64,000 nt of DNA from Zychaea mexicana (Eukaryota; Mucoromycota; Mucoromycetes; Mucorales; Lichtheimiaceae): the NCBI RefSeq assembly GCF_025766255.1, contig NW_026516727.1, positions 207,332 through 271,331 of the forward strand, given 5' to 3'. Each line of letters begins with the position of its first letter. Position 1 is the stretch's first letter. Position numbers and translations under genes: made by a program. Under the pieces are notes generated by a model that worked only from the letters and a program-made list of their open reading frames with translations, did not search any database and was not told the origin of the DNA. Below, piece after piece: positions 9,664 to 20,278 of this stretch.

Positions 9664-11516
9664 TTGGCTATAAATTTACAATAGTTTTTGATAAATCTAA
9701 TAAATTGCTTGCTGCCATATTAAATTATATCATCCATTTTGATATTTTATCAATTTTATGACATCATGTGACCAAAATCATGTATTCAATGATTATAAAA
9801 ATTGAAAATCCATAATATAAACAAAGAACGACCCAATGGATACAACAAACTATACACCACTGATTACAAATGAAGTAAACTCAATTATTGCAAATTATTG
9901 GCAATTCCTAGAATGGAATTGGCCTACTGTACATAATAAATATAAACATAGAACTGATTTGAAACATATTAAATTCAAAGAATTTTTAAGGATGAATTGT
10001 TACATAAATTAGGTAATGTTGCTGTATTTTATTTTCTAATAGTTTTATATACAAACAAGGAATATCCCGGACCTTACTTTGAAATTGAAAAAGGATTGTT
10101 TTTATTATATCATTTAGTCTCTGGAGTATGTGGTGAAAAATTTGAAAAATACTTACCACATAGCACATTTTATATATTTTATGAAAAGTTTTGGATGGAT
10201 GAGGACAACTACAAACGAATCAACAAAATAGTAAATGATTCAATGAATAACATGTTTTTATCTATCAAATTACGTATTCTATCTGCTAGAAAGCATAATC
10301 CCGACTTATTTAAACATGTAACACTTGTATTGGATGGTCATGATTCAAGAATTAACTATGTAGATACTGAAATTGACCACTTTCAAAGAATGTATTCTTA
10401 TAAATTTAGGAAGAATGGAATATGTACCCAATTTGTTAGTGATATGAATGATATGATTATTTATACTTCTAAAAGTGACTTTTGTTCTGATAGCTCAGAT
10501 GGTAGCATGTTTTTAAACATGAAATTATTTAAATATATGCATGAGAATGACATAATGGCAGTTGATGGTGGATATACTTTGTTTATCATACAATTTACAG
10601 AGCTTGCTAATGAAAAAGGCTATAACTTTAGCCATGATAATTTTGTATACCCTATACGTAAAAATGTAAATGAGCCCTTAACATTACTGAGGATCATTTT
10701 AATAAGACATTTGGAAGTTTTAGGACAAAAGTTGAGAATTAATTTTCAGAAATTGGGAATAAATTCTGCCGATTCAATAATAACAAGTCAGTTGTTAAAA
10801 TGGATAACATAAAATACTATAATCTGCAATTTCGTGTAGCTTGTTTTTTTAAAAATATTACCAAATGTGTAGAAATGTTCAATATTCCTATTTTACCACA
10901 CCATAAACTATGACACAGTAATGATTTTAATTTTCCAGTAGAGCATAAACTAATTGATATAGTGGTCAGCAATGATAAACAAAATAAAGATAAACTGGAT
11001 AAAATGATTAGATTGCAAAATGACCTGCTTAATATGGCTATATCAAATGAAGAAATGATTGTTGATAATGAATCTGATAATAATTCAAATCAGAGTAATA
11101 GTGATAATGTGGATGTTCCAAGATTTAATGAGCGTAGTAAAAAAAGAAAGCGAAATAAAGGGAAACAACAAGCAATGGCATCATATGAAATAGAAGAGAT
11201 TATTAGGCATAAAACTGAAAATGGTACATATTTGTTTGAGGTAAAATGGGTTGGATAGAGTGCTGATGATAACAGTTGGTTATCAATTGATAAATTTAAT
11301 CAAAAGGATTTATTAAAGGAATATATCAATAAGTATAATCTTGGTATATTATAAAATTGCATACTCTACTATTTACAATATTTTCTTCAATTAGTATATA
11401 ATATAATGTGAATTCATACCTGGCATTCCTTTCTTACCAATTATTTTTATATATACACAAAATTCAATTTTTTGTACAATTTGGATTTTTACAGCCAATA
11501 GATTTCTTACAGCCAA
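9664..11516 (+). mobile_element. DDE_4 transposase-chromodomain transposon, left copy
   Basis: The element of about 1.85 kb starts at TTGGCTATAA (9664) and ends in TTACAGCCAA (to 11516). A second TTGGCTGTAA unit lies 20 bp further in at the right end. It splits the coding sequence of the host-type gene. Composition is much more AT-rich than its surroundings. I could not fix a target duplication. Confidence 0.7.
9837..11354 (+). pseudogene. DDE_4-type transposase fused to a C-terminal chromodomain, dead
   Basis: The frame starts MDTTNYTPLITNEV at 9837 and crosses a +1 frameshift near 9988 into LLHKLGNVAVFYFLIVLYTN. DDE_4-like landmarks follow: TLVLDGHDSRINY, YSYKFRKNGICTQFVSDMND, IMAVDGGYTLFI, and after a 1 bp deletion unique to this copy, DHFNKTFGSFRTKVE. 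Then come YNLQFRVACFFKN and, in the same frame, a basic linker and a chromodomain (YEIEEIIRHK, YLFEVKWVG, DDNSWLSIDKF). In-frame stops interrupt it after KVEN, after LPHHKL (TGA, probably from Trp) and after KWVG (TAG). The shared frame supports one original protein of about 500 residues, with the chromodomain guiding target choice by inference. Confidence 0.75.
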
Positions 11517-12044
11517 TAGTATTATCTAATATCTAATTGCAGTTAGATGTCCCCCAGAGCGGGAGGCATTCTTTGCTTCACCTGATGCACTACTTGTCTT
11601 TTCACCACTGTTCGTTATGGTAAAATGTCAGCAAATCTGTTTCCAAAATTCAAGGAAGAAAATTCGTTCCAATATTGAGGATGCTGGCTGCATCAAAATC
11701 AAACTTACCCTCTCACTTTAAAATCTGACACATCAAAACACTCTTGTACTATTCCCCAGACACGATTGAGGATGTCAGTTTCGCTATAATCTGTTATTGG
11801 AAGATAGTTGCTGTAAAACAGATTCAATGTTTTTACAAAAGCTTGATGAATCCAAAATAAATCCGATTCTCGTTTGGGATGGAATAGACGATGATTGGCA
11901 TAGTCAAAGATTGATTCAAGATCCTTCTAATAACACAAAATATGTTAGTACTGCCATGTCTTTTTTATTTTACGTTTTGTTTCTTTACATGACTATACTT
12001 ATGTTTCCAGCATAACCTTTCAAATATTCAGCAATGTGAGTTGG

Positions 12045-12437
12045 TACAGTGAACCCCTGCTTTTTGCACCCCCGTTTATTGCAGATCCCCACTTATTGCA
12101 ACTTTTTTGAGTAGATTTCCGCTCAACACTTAGTAAAATTGGAGATTCCTCGGTTTTTGCAGATTGCAACTTGGAAATCGGGACCTGCAATTTCCCGCTT
12201 CAGCCTTATATATTGTATATTAATCTCAAACTTCAGAGACAGTGAGACTCGAACCAGTGACAAAAGAGATACACTATTGTATTCTATTATTTAAGAGCTT
12301 TTAAACTAAATAAGGAAAGATGTGATTGCCAGCTTATCGATCCCACTTATGTAACATATTCACATTTTGCAGTTCCTCAGATTTTGCAACTTTTTTGACG
12401 GTATTCCCACTATTGCAAAAAGCGAGGGTTCACTGTA
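12045..12437. mobile_element. pogo/Tigger-type MITE, left copy
   Basis: The 389 bp element (12047-12435) lies between TA dinucleotides, with inverted ends CAGTGAACCCCTGCTTTTTG and its complement (AAAGCGAGGGTTCACTG). It carries no coding capacity. It interrupts the exon ending DARCLKDPEL of the host-type gene. The same insertion is in the right arm at 17521-17909 with equal length, so it predates the palindrome. Confidence 0.88.
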
Positions 12438-13500
12438 ATTCTGGATCTTTTAGGCAACGAGCATCCTTAATTTCTCTCATTTCTTGTTCGGTGAAATACC
12501 CATCCTTGACCCACATTTTATCATCAATATCTAAAATCAATGAGTGTATGGGACTGTATATGCAAAAATAATTAATATGAAACATAGAGACAAAAATCAG
12601 CATGCCTAGATATTGGGCTCACTACTTACTGTTCAAAGTTGTAGGTAACCGCGTACTTTTTCATGGTGTCTTCAACTACTTTGCCTGTACTCAATGTCCA
12701 TTTTTTATCATCAACCAAAGGCTCAAAGTACTTGTCGACCATAGCTGCTGTGATTGGCTTTTTCGATGATTTTGAAGGTGTTGAAGGTGATGCTATTGAT
12801 GGTGGTGGTTTTTGTTGTTGTGGGACAGGGTGAGGACCAGTATCGAATTTCTAGTAGACATGACGTTAATATGGTAACTTTACTTCGTTGCCATTACAAG
12901 TATCATACTTACTTTGACTGCAGCTAAAAGCAATTTGTCCCAATCTGGCTTGCCAATGACCTATAAAAAAAATATAGCTTTGGTATTGGAGATATATATC
13001 AAGCTATACATAATAGTGCATTGATATACTCACGTGTGCGATGTTTTTAAGCCTTGTGTGTCTGATATAGTGATTGGTCCAGTTGCTTTTAATATCTTCG
13101 CCCAACTTTGTTATAGCAATAATACTTTTTCATTGTCATTTAGGAACCTTTCCAGAGTAGGTTCAGCATCGTTGTTAAGATAATTTTCTATCACTATGAA
13201 TAACGTGTGTCAGCAACAAGGTTACTGGGTAACATACAAATTTTTACGTTTACTTACACTGATTACAAGCTTCGTAGTCTTTGCTGCTAGATGTCATGAC
13301 AGGGGACCGGTTGAGGTTATAATGATTATGCTCTGATTTATTGGTACTAGTTGGATGAATAGCCACAATAAGTTGGTGTAACAAAATAATTTTCATGAAA
13401 TTAAATTATGTATGTCTTGGCATGTATATATTTAAAAATTTTAAAAAAATAAAAATTGAATTTTTTTATTATATAAAAATAACACTTCATAATATTAAAC

Positions 13501-14365
13501 ATGAACAACACAATCACATTCAACAATGACAAAATCGTTCTTGATACTAATAAATTAAGTATATTTTTAAATAATAATAGTATAAACATTAAAGAATTTG
13601 CTGAAGAAGCAATTTATGAAAAATATGATATAAATTATAATATTAAAAAGAATAAACTATTAATAAAACGTAAAGTATCAAAAAAACAAAAAGACTCATC
13701 TAAAAATAGTTTAAGTAAAGCGAATAATGAAAGAGATATTATTTCTGTTAAAAAAAAGTAAAGAGAAAACATTAAAGGAAAATATAAAACTAAAGGAAAA
13801 TTTACATAAATATGAGAATTACTATGAAAAATCCGATACATTACCTCCAAAAGAAATAGTTGCCGAAAATTCAAATTCTCAGTAATTTGAAATTCCTCAT
13901 ATTTCAAATACACAGACAAAAGAAACATATGCTGAAAATTTAAATTCTCAGCAATCCTCAAATCCTCATATTTCCAAAGCAATGTTAGAAAACACCTCTA
14001 GTGCAGATGCCTCACAGGGTGATTCTGATAACGATGAATGTGAATCAGGTGAGGGTGAATATATGTGTATGATTGCATGTAAGCCCTGTATGGATAAATT
14101 AAATGATACTTATGATTGTAGTTTTATTGATGAACTTATTTTAAAACTTGAAAAGGAAAAATATAAGTATAAAAGGTTTTTCAATTCATACTTTAGATAT
14201 TATATTGATTTAATAAAAGTAAAAGAAACAAATAGGGATGATATTATGCAAATGTGTCAAGAGCAAATGCAGAAGTTAATCATTGAATATAGTCAGATAT
14301 ATACACATGAAAATGAAAGTGAAGATGAATATAGTGATGATGAATATAGTGATGATTCTGATTAA
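13501..14365 (+). pseudogene. AT-rich unrecognised gene, one frameshift and one stop
   Basis: An N-terminal part (MNNTITFNNDKIVLDTNKLS, 13501 to about 13757) is joined by a frameshift in a run of eight A (near 13750) to a second frame. That frame runs through SKEKTLKENIKLKENLHKYE, one stop near 13885, two copies of an ENxNSQ-type segment, then SADASQGDSDNDECESGEGE, a helical Lys/Glu-rich region and an acidic tail (YSDDEYSDDSD) ending at 14365. Together it would be about 290 residues with coiled-coil character. It lies only in the palindrome spacer. AT content matches the DDE_4-chromodomain element, so it may belong to a related transposon; no family is recognised. Confidence 0.45.
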
Positions 14366-14783
14366 ACTTGTATCGGCCATTAATGGCTATACCGTTTAGG
14401 ACAGGCTTATTAACTATAACAAAATCAATAAACAACTAACAGCTAGACAAGTAATAGTAGGACACCACAGTAAAAGATAACAGGTTATAGTCAAGACGTG
14501 CAGTCTACCTCGGATTTCAATACCTTAGGTAGTAAAAATACAAAGTCCACAAAGTAATGTCGCAGCTACCCCAGACCTAAATTATTTGCCCATATTCAGA
14601 CACTGCACGGGCCTCTACAAGCTCTTTTTGGGTGACCGTAAGAATTTACCCGGTGGCTTGGTGGCGTACATCACGTGACTTCCTAAAAAGGAAATAGAGT
14701 GGTAAATGGTTTTTCCAGCGGCTAAACGTTTTACAGGGCTACAGCAATAGCACAAATGTATGGTTTAATTTTTCAAAATCTTT

Positions 14784-14868
14784 GCATTGGTGAAGTGGTC
14801 TAACGCACTAGCCTTGTGTCAAGCCTTTGGTAAAAGGCGCGAGTTTAAATCCCCCTTTTGCCAAATTT
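14784..14868 (+). other. Degenerate tRNA-like sequence (possible SINE or tRNA pseudogene)
   Basis: An A-box-like TGGTGAAGTGG is followed about 50 bp later by a B-box-like GAGTTTAAATCC. The order and spacing match an internal RNA polymerase III promoter. D-arm pairing GTG...CAC can be drawn, but the anticodon and acceptor stems do not pair, so it is not a working tRNA gene. Confidence 0.35.
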
Positions 14869-15596
14869 TAATATATTTTTTTTGGAAAACTGGTTTTTGC
14901 TATTATCCAATCAATTCTTGTTATTTTCATATAAATGATATACCATCAGATGCAGCTTTTTTCCCTAATTCCAATAAGTATAAAAGCATATGCTTTTATA
15001 TAGTATGTCTATGGATGATCCCATTGCTTATACATTTATAGTATTATACTTTTTGTATATCTATTTACAATGTAGTAGAATACTTTTTAGATATCTAAAA
15101 AATTTGAAAAGAGCATCTGTAGTAGTATAATGTATAGTAAACTTAAAACTATTTGTTTTATATGAAACGAATGAGTATCTGATAAGATATGAGTACTTGA
15201 TGATAGAAAATATTAGTAGTTGATAGATAATACTTCAGTGACAAAAATACTTTAATATACCCAAATTTAGATTGTGACTTTTATTTATGGAACAAATCGG
15301 AGCTGAATTTGAGTTATGTGACGTACATTTATAAGGTATAAATACAATATCTTTTTGAGATTTCTTTTTATTCTTTGGTCTTCCCAGTTTCCCCACGAGA
15401 AAAAAATAAACTGGACCCTTTACACTATTTACATCTACTACATCTACTCTTTCTCCTATCTATATCTAAATACCTTTATTCAAACACTTATACACATACA
15501 CAACTACATCTCTATATATAAAACAAACTATTATTAGGTATTCTTAGAAAGGAGAGTTAAGTATAAAAGTAAAGGTATTAACTAGTTTATAATAGT

Positions 15597-15760
15597 ATGC
15601 CAATCTACAACAATATCCCTACACCTACTGAGCCTTACTTCTTAAATACTGAGGCTTGTATTCAGTATCTATATGAAGAAGGCATTTTTTACCATAGTAT
15701 GAAGTGCCTTAACTGTGACTAGGATATGCCTCTTTACAGGCTGTTTAATAGTTTATTAAT
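15597..15760 (+). pseudogene. ISXO2-like transposase N-terminal fragment
   Basis: The frame MPIYNNIPTPTEPYFLNTEA continues with CIQYLYEEGIFYHSMKCLNC, one stop, then DMPLYRLF. The pattern of an acidic helix followed by a CxxC-type ribbon and M-L resembles the start of ISXO2/IS1595 (Merlin-like) transposases. Nothing further of the enzyme is present. A TATA-like GGTATAAATAC lies about 260 bp upstream. Resemblance is by pattern only. Confidence 0.35.
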
Positions 15761-16411
15761 TTATTAATTTTTAATTTATTTTATATATTTAGTTTTTAAG
15801 TTTTATTTTTAAATAATAAAGAATGATCAATATAGTTAGGGGTGGTCAGAGAAAATCTTTGATTTTCGATGACGTGGTTAGCTGGTCATTGAGACAGTAG
15901 TCGAAACCCTAGAATAATGGTAGTTATTCTAAACACTTGTCTACAAGTGCCTCATGAACAGTGTTCTAAATCAGATACATATATATAATACTGTATGCTA
16001 CCGGAAAAAGATGCTCTGGTTGGGGTTCCTGGTTGCTCATTGTCGAAATAGAGGACGCAATGTAGTGAGAATTATTCTGAGAAAAAGAAGGGAGAAAGCT
16101 GGTGCTATGGTAGGCTGAGCATACTATAATTTCTACGGTGTGCACGGCGTGACACCACAGAGGCCACAGGGTATGTTCCGTAGAGCTTGTAGAGGCCTGT
16201 GCGGTGTCCGAATACGGGCAAATAATTTGGGTCTGGGGTGGCTGCGACATTACTTTGTGGACTTTGTATTTTTACTACCTGAGGTATTGAAATCTAAGGT
16301 AGACTGCGCATCTTGACTATAACCTATTATCTTTTACTGTCATGACATCTAGCAGTAAAGACTACGAAGCTTGTAATCAGTGTAAGTAAACGTAAAAACT
16401 TATATGTTACC

Positions 16412-16732
16412 CAGTGAGCATCATTAATAAATAAAAATCTTTAAAGTTAATTTCTTAAAAAGATATATCATTTCGAAATTAAAATTAATTAATTAATTTT
16501 TAATTTCTTAAAAAAAATAATTATTTTTTTTGGATATGTAATAGTTTTTGCTAAGACAAAAAATTAAAAATTTTTTTATAGAAAAACAATTATCTGTGAA
16601 TTCTGCAATACCCAAAATTAAAATTTTGGTTGAGAATTCAGAACCTTTTTCTTCTTTGAAAAAGAACCATAAAAAGAAGCACTTCGTAAGTTAAGAACTT
16701 ACGAAATTTTTTAAGGTTCAACAACGCTCAGT
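16412..16732. mobile_element. 313 bp AT-rich MITE in intron 1, right arm only
   Basis: The element (16416-16728) begins GAGCATCATTAA and ends TTCAACAACGCTC, an imperfect inverted pair. It is flanked by CAGT at 16412-16415 and 16729-16732. The left arm shows the unoccupied site (one CAGT, near 13226). An internal 10 bp inverted repeat lies at CTTCGTAAGTTAAGAACTTA. It inserted after the palindrome formed. Confidence 0.75.
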
Positions 16733-17518
16733 AACCTTGTTGCTGACTCACGTTATTCATGGTGATAGAAAATTATCTTAACAACGATGCTGAACCTACT
16801 CTGGAAAGGTTCCTAAATGACAATGAAAAAGTATTATTGCTATAACAAAGTTGGGCGAAGATATTAAAAGCAACTGGACCAATCACTATATCAGACACAC
16901 AAGGCTTAAAAACATCGCACACGTGAGTATATCAATGCACTATTATGTATAGCTTGATATATATCTCCAATACCAAAGCTATATTTTTTTTATAGGTCAT
17001 TGGCAAGCCAGATTGGGACAAATTGCTTTTAGCTGCAGTCAAAGTAAGTATGATACTTGTAATGGCAACGAAGTAAAGTTACCATATTAACGTCATGTCT
17101 ACTAGAAATTCGATACTGGTCCTCACCCTGTCCCACAACAACAAAAACCACCACCATCAATAGCATCACCTTCAACACCTTCAAAATCATCGAAAAAGCC
17201 AATCACAGCAGCTATGGTCGACAAGTACTTTGAGCCTTTGGTTGATGATAAAAAATGGACATTGAGTACAGGCAAAGTAGTTGAAGACACCATGAAAAAG
17301 TACGCGGTTACCTACAACTTTGAACAGTAAGTAGTGAGCCCAATATCTAGGCATGCTGATTTTTGTCTCTATGTTTCATATTAATTATTTTTGCATATAC
17401 AGTCCCATACACTCATTGATTTTAGATATTGATGATAAAATGTGGGTCAAGGATGGGTATTTCACCGAACAAGAAATGAGAGAAATTAAGGATGCTCGTT
17501 GCCCAAAAGATCCAGAAT

Positions 17519-17911
17519 TACAGTGAACCCCCGCTTTTTGCAACAGTGGGAATACCGTCAAAAAAGTTGCAAAATCTGAGGAACTGCAAAATGTGAATAT
17601 GTTACACAAGTGGGATCGATAAGCTGGCAATCACATCTTTCCTTATTTAGTTTAAAAGCTCTTAAATAATAGAATACAATAGTGTATCTCTATTGTCACT
17701 GGTTCGAGTCTCACTGTCTCTGAAGTTTGAGATTAATATACAATATATAAGGCTGAAGCGGGAAATTGCAGGTCCCGATTTCCAAGTTGCAATCTGCAAA
17801 AACCGAGGAATCTGCAATTTTACTAAGTGTTGAGCGGGAATCTACTCAAAAAAGTTGCAATAAGTGGGGATCTGCAATAAACGGGGGTGCAAAAAGCAGG
17901 GGTTCACTGTA
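17519..17911. mobile_element. pogo/Tigger-type MITE, right copy
   Basis: The 389 bp element (17521-17909) has CAGTGAACCCCCGCTTTTTG ends and TA flanks and interrupts the exon ending DARCPKDPEL. Translation resumes directly afterwards with PTHIAEYLKGY, so the exact insertion point in the reading frame is visible. Confidence 0.88.
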
Positions 17912-18439
17912 CCAACTCACATTGCTGAATATTTGAAAGGTTATGCTGGAAACATAAGTATAGTCATATGAAGAAACAAAACGTAAAATAAAAAAGACAT
18001 GGCAGTACTAACATATTTTGTGTTATTAGAAGGATCTTGAATCAATCTTTGACTATGCCAATCATCGTCTATTCCATCCCAAACGAGAATCGGATTTATT
18101 TTGGATTCATCAAGCTTTTGTAAAAACATTGAATCTGTTTTACAGCAACTATCTTCCAATAACAGATTATAGCGAAACTGACATCCTCAATCGTGTCTGG
18201 GGAATAGTACAAGAGTGTTTTGATGTGTCAGATTTTAAAGTGAGAGGGTAAGTTTGATTTTGATGCAGCCAGCATCCTCAATATTGGAACGAATTTTCTT
18301 CCTTGAATTTTGGAAACAGATTTGCTGACATTTTACCATAACGAACAGTGGTGAAAAGACAAGTAGTGCATCAGGTGAAGCAAAGAATGCCTCCCGCTCT
18401 GGGGGACATCTAACTGCAATTAGATATTAGATAATACTA

Positions 18440-20278
18440 TTGGCTGTAAGAAATCTATTGGCTGTAAAAATCCAAATTGTACAAAAAATTGAATTTTGTG
18501 TATATATAAAAATAATTGGTAAGAAAGGAATGCCAGGTATGAATTCACATTATATTATATACTAATTGAAGAAAATATTGTAAATAGTAGAGTATGCAAT
18601 TTTATAATATACCAAGATTATACTTATTGATATATTCCTTTAATAAATCCTTTTGATTAAATTTATCAATTGATAACCAACTGTTATCATCAGCACTCTA
18701 TCCAACCCATTTTACCTCAAACAAATATGTACCATTTTCAGTTTTATGCCTAATAATCTCTTCTATTTCATATGATGCCATTGCTTGTTGTTTCCCTTTA
18801 TTTCGCTTTCTTTTTTTACTACGCTCATTAAATCTTGGAACATCCACATTATCACTATTACTCTGATTTGAATTATTATCAGATTCATTATCAACAATCA
18901 TTTCTTCATTTGATATAGCCATATTAAGCAGGTCATTTTGCAATCTAATCATTTTATCCAGTTTATCTTTATTTTGTTTATCATTGCTGACCACTATATC
19001 AATTAGTTTATGCTCTACTGGAAAATTAAAATCATTACTGTGTCATAGTTTATGGTGTGGTAAAATAGGAATATTGAACATTTCTACACATTTGGTAATA
19101 TTTTTAAAAAAACAAGCTACACGAAATTGCAGATTATAGTATTTTATGTTATCCATTTTAACAACTGACTTGTTATTATTGAATCGGCAGAATTTATTCC
19201 CAATTTCTGAAAATTAATTCTCAACTTTTGTCCTAAAACTTCCAAATGTCTTATTAAAATGATCCTCAGTAATTGTTAAGGGCTCATTTACATTTTTACG
19301 TATAGGGTATACAAAATTATCATGGCTAAAGTTATAGCCTTTTTCATTAGCAAGCTCTGTAAATTGTGTGATAAACAAAGTATATCCACCATCAACTGCC
19401 ATTATGTCATTCTCATGCATATATTTAAATAATTTCATGTTTAAAAACATGCTACCATCTGAGCTATCAGAACAAAAGTCACTTTTAGAAGTATAAATAA
19501 TCATATCATTCATATCACTAACAAATTGGGTACATATTCCATTCTTCCTAAATTTATAAGAATACATTCTTTGAAAGTGGTCAATTTCAGTATCTACATA
19601 GTTAATTCTTGAATCATGACCATCCAATACAAGTGTTACATGTTTAAATAAGTCGGGATTATGCTTTCTAGCAGATAGAATACGTAATTTGATAGATAAA
19701 AACATGTTATTCATTGAATCATTTACTATTTTGTTGATTCGTTTGTAGTTGTCCTCATCCATCCAAAACTTTTCATAAAATGTATAAAATGTGCTATGTG
19801 GTAAGTATTTTTCAAATTTTTCACCACATACTCCAGAGACTAAATGATATAATAAAAACAATCCTTTTGGTCCGGGATATTCCTTGTTTGTATATAAAAC
19901 TATTAGAAAATAAAATACAGCAACATTACCTAATTTATGTAACAATTCATCCTTAAAAATTCTTTGAATTTAATATGTTTCAAATCAGTTCTATGTTTAT
20001 ATTTATTATGTACAGTAGGCCAATTCCATTCTAGGAATTGCCAATAATTTGCAATAATTGAGTTTACTTCATTTGTAATCAGTGGTGTATAGTTTGTTGT
20101 ATCCATTGGGTCGTTCTTTGTTTATATTATGGATTTTCAATTTTTATAATCATTGAATACATGATTTTGGTCACATGATGTCATAAAATTGATAAAATAT
20201 CAAAATGGATGATATAATTTAATATGGCAGCAAGCAATTTATTAGATTTATCAAAAACTATTGTAAATTTATAGCCAA
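18440..20278 (-). mobile_element. DDE_4 transposase-chromodomain transposon, right copy
   Basis: Mirror of 9664-11516, with TTGGCTGTAAG at 18440 and TTATAGCCAA ending at 20278. It interrupts the host-type gene between ASRSGGHLTAI and the DRSTEKPLGKKVDLLF segment. Confidence 0.7.
18602..20106 (-). pseudogene. DDE_4-type transposase-chromodomain protein, right copy
   Basis: Same protein as the left copy. Here the frame after NVNEPLT stays open (ITEDHFNKTFGSFRTKVEN), so the 1 bp loss is specific to the left copy. A 15 bp in-frame deletion removes YFEIE-type residues after YPGP (near 19870). The stops after KVEN, LPHHKL and KWVG and the early frameshift are shared with the left copy, so the gene was already dead before duplication. 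Confidence 0.75.

Larger units (their letters stand above)
8980..13297 (-). pseudogene. Host-type multi-exon gene, left copy, disrupted by transposons
   Basis: Exons on the minus strand start at ATG 13297 (MTSSSKDYEACNQ). They continue through IGKPDWDKLLLAAVK, a Pro/Ser-rich linker, KPITAAMVDKYFEPLVDDKK, SPIHSLILDIDDKMW, SIFDYANHRLFHPKRESDLF and SASGEAKNASRSGG, then GKKVDLLFKAGSNEYGCAEA and PKTLRDMLMKLREVQ. The end is a basic, Ser-rich tail with PKKRKT, stop at 8980. Several clean GT-AG introns remain. I recall this as a dispersed conserved protein family in Mucorales without known function; that is recollection, not a search. Coding sequence is interrupted by the DDE_4-chromodomain transposon (9664-11516) and a pogo-type MITE (12047-12435), and has at least one frameshift near 13110. 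The last exon pair is still clean. Confidence 0.7.
8014..13302 (-). repeat. Palindrome, left arm (inverse of 16337-21934)
   Basis: Reverse-complement matching is essentially continuous from 8014 to 13302. At the outer end paired positions sum to 29948. Differences are scattered substitutions, a 313 bp MITE present only on the right, a 15 bp in-frame deletion on the right in the DDE_4 transposase and a 1 bp deletion on the left in the same gene. The arms therefore diverged after duplication and are not a verbatim assembly copy. Confidence 0.9.
14467..16340. mobile_element. Element with ~160 bp terminal inverted repeats in the palindrome spacer
   Basis: Positions 14467-14626 and about 16182-16340 are imperfect inverted repeats beginning ACAGTAAAAGATAA and including CAAAGTCCACAAAGTAATGT. 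Part of this repeat (AGGTAGTAAAA...AAAGTAATGTCGCAGC) also occurs at the end of the DDE_3 element (near 6115-6160 and 24235-24280), so the two families share terminal sequence. Its right end touches the palindrome inner boundary within 4 bp. No clear target duplication was seen. Inside are a tRNA-like stretch and a short ISXO2-like fragment. Confidence 0.7.

Noticed and set aside
14787..15041. ORF MVKWSNALALCQAFGK... as a gene
   Set aside because: It overlaps the tRNA-like sequence and AT-rich DNA and has no coding character.
17690..17720. tRNA gene from GGTTCGAGTCT motif
   Set aside because: The B-box-like motif sits inside the pogo MITE with no A box or foldable stems.
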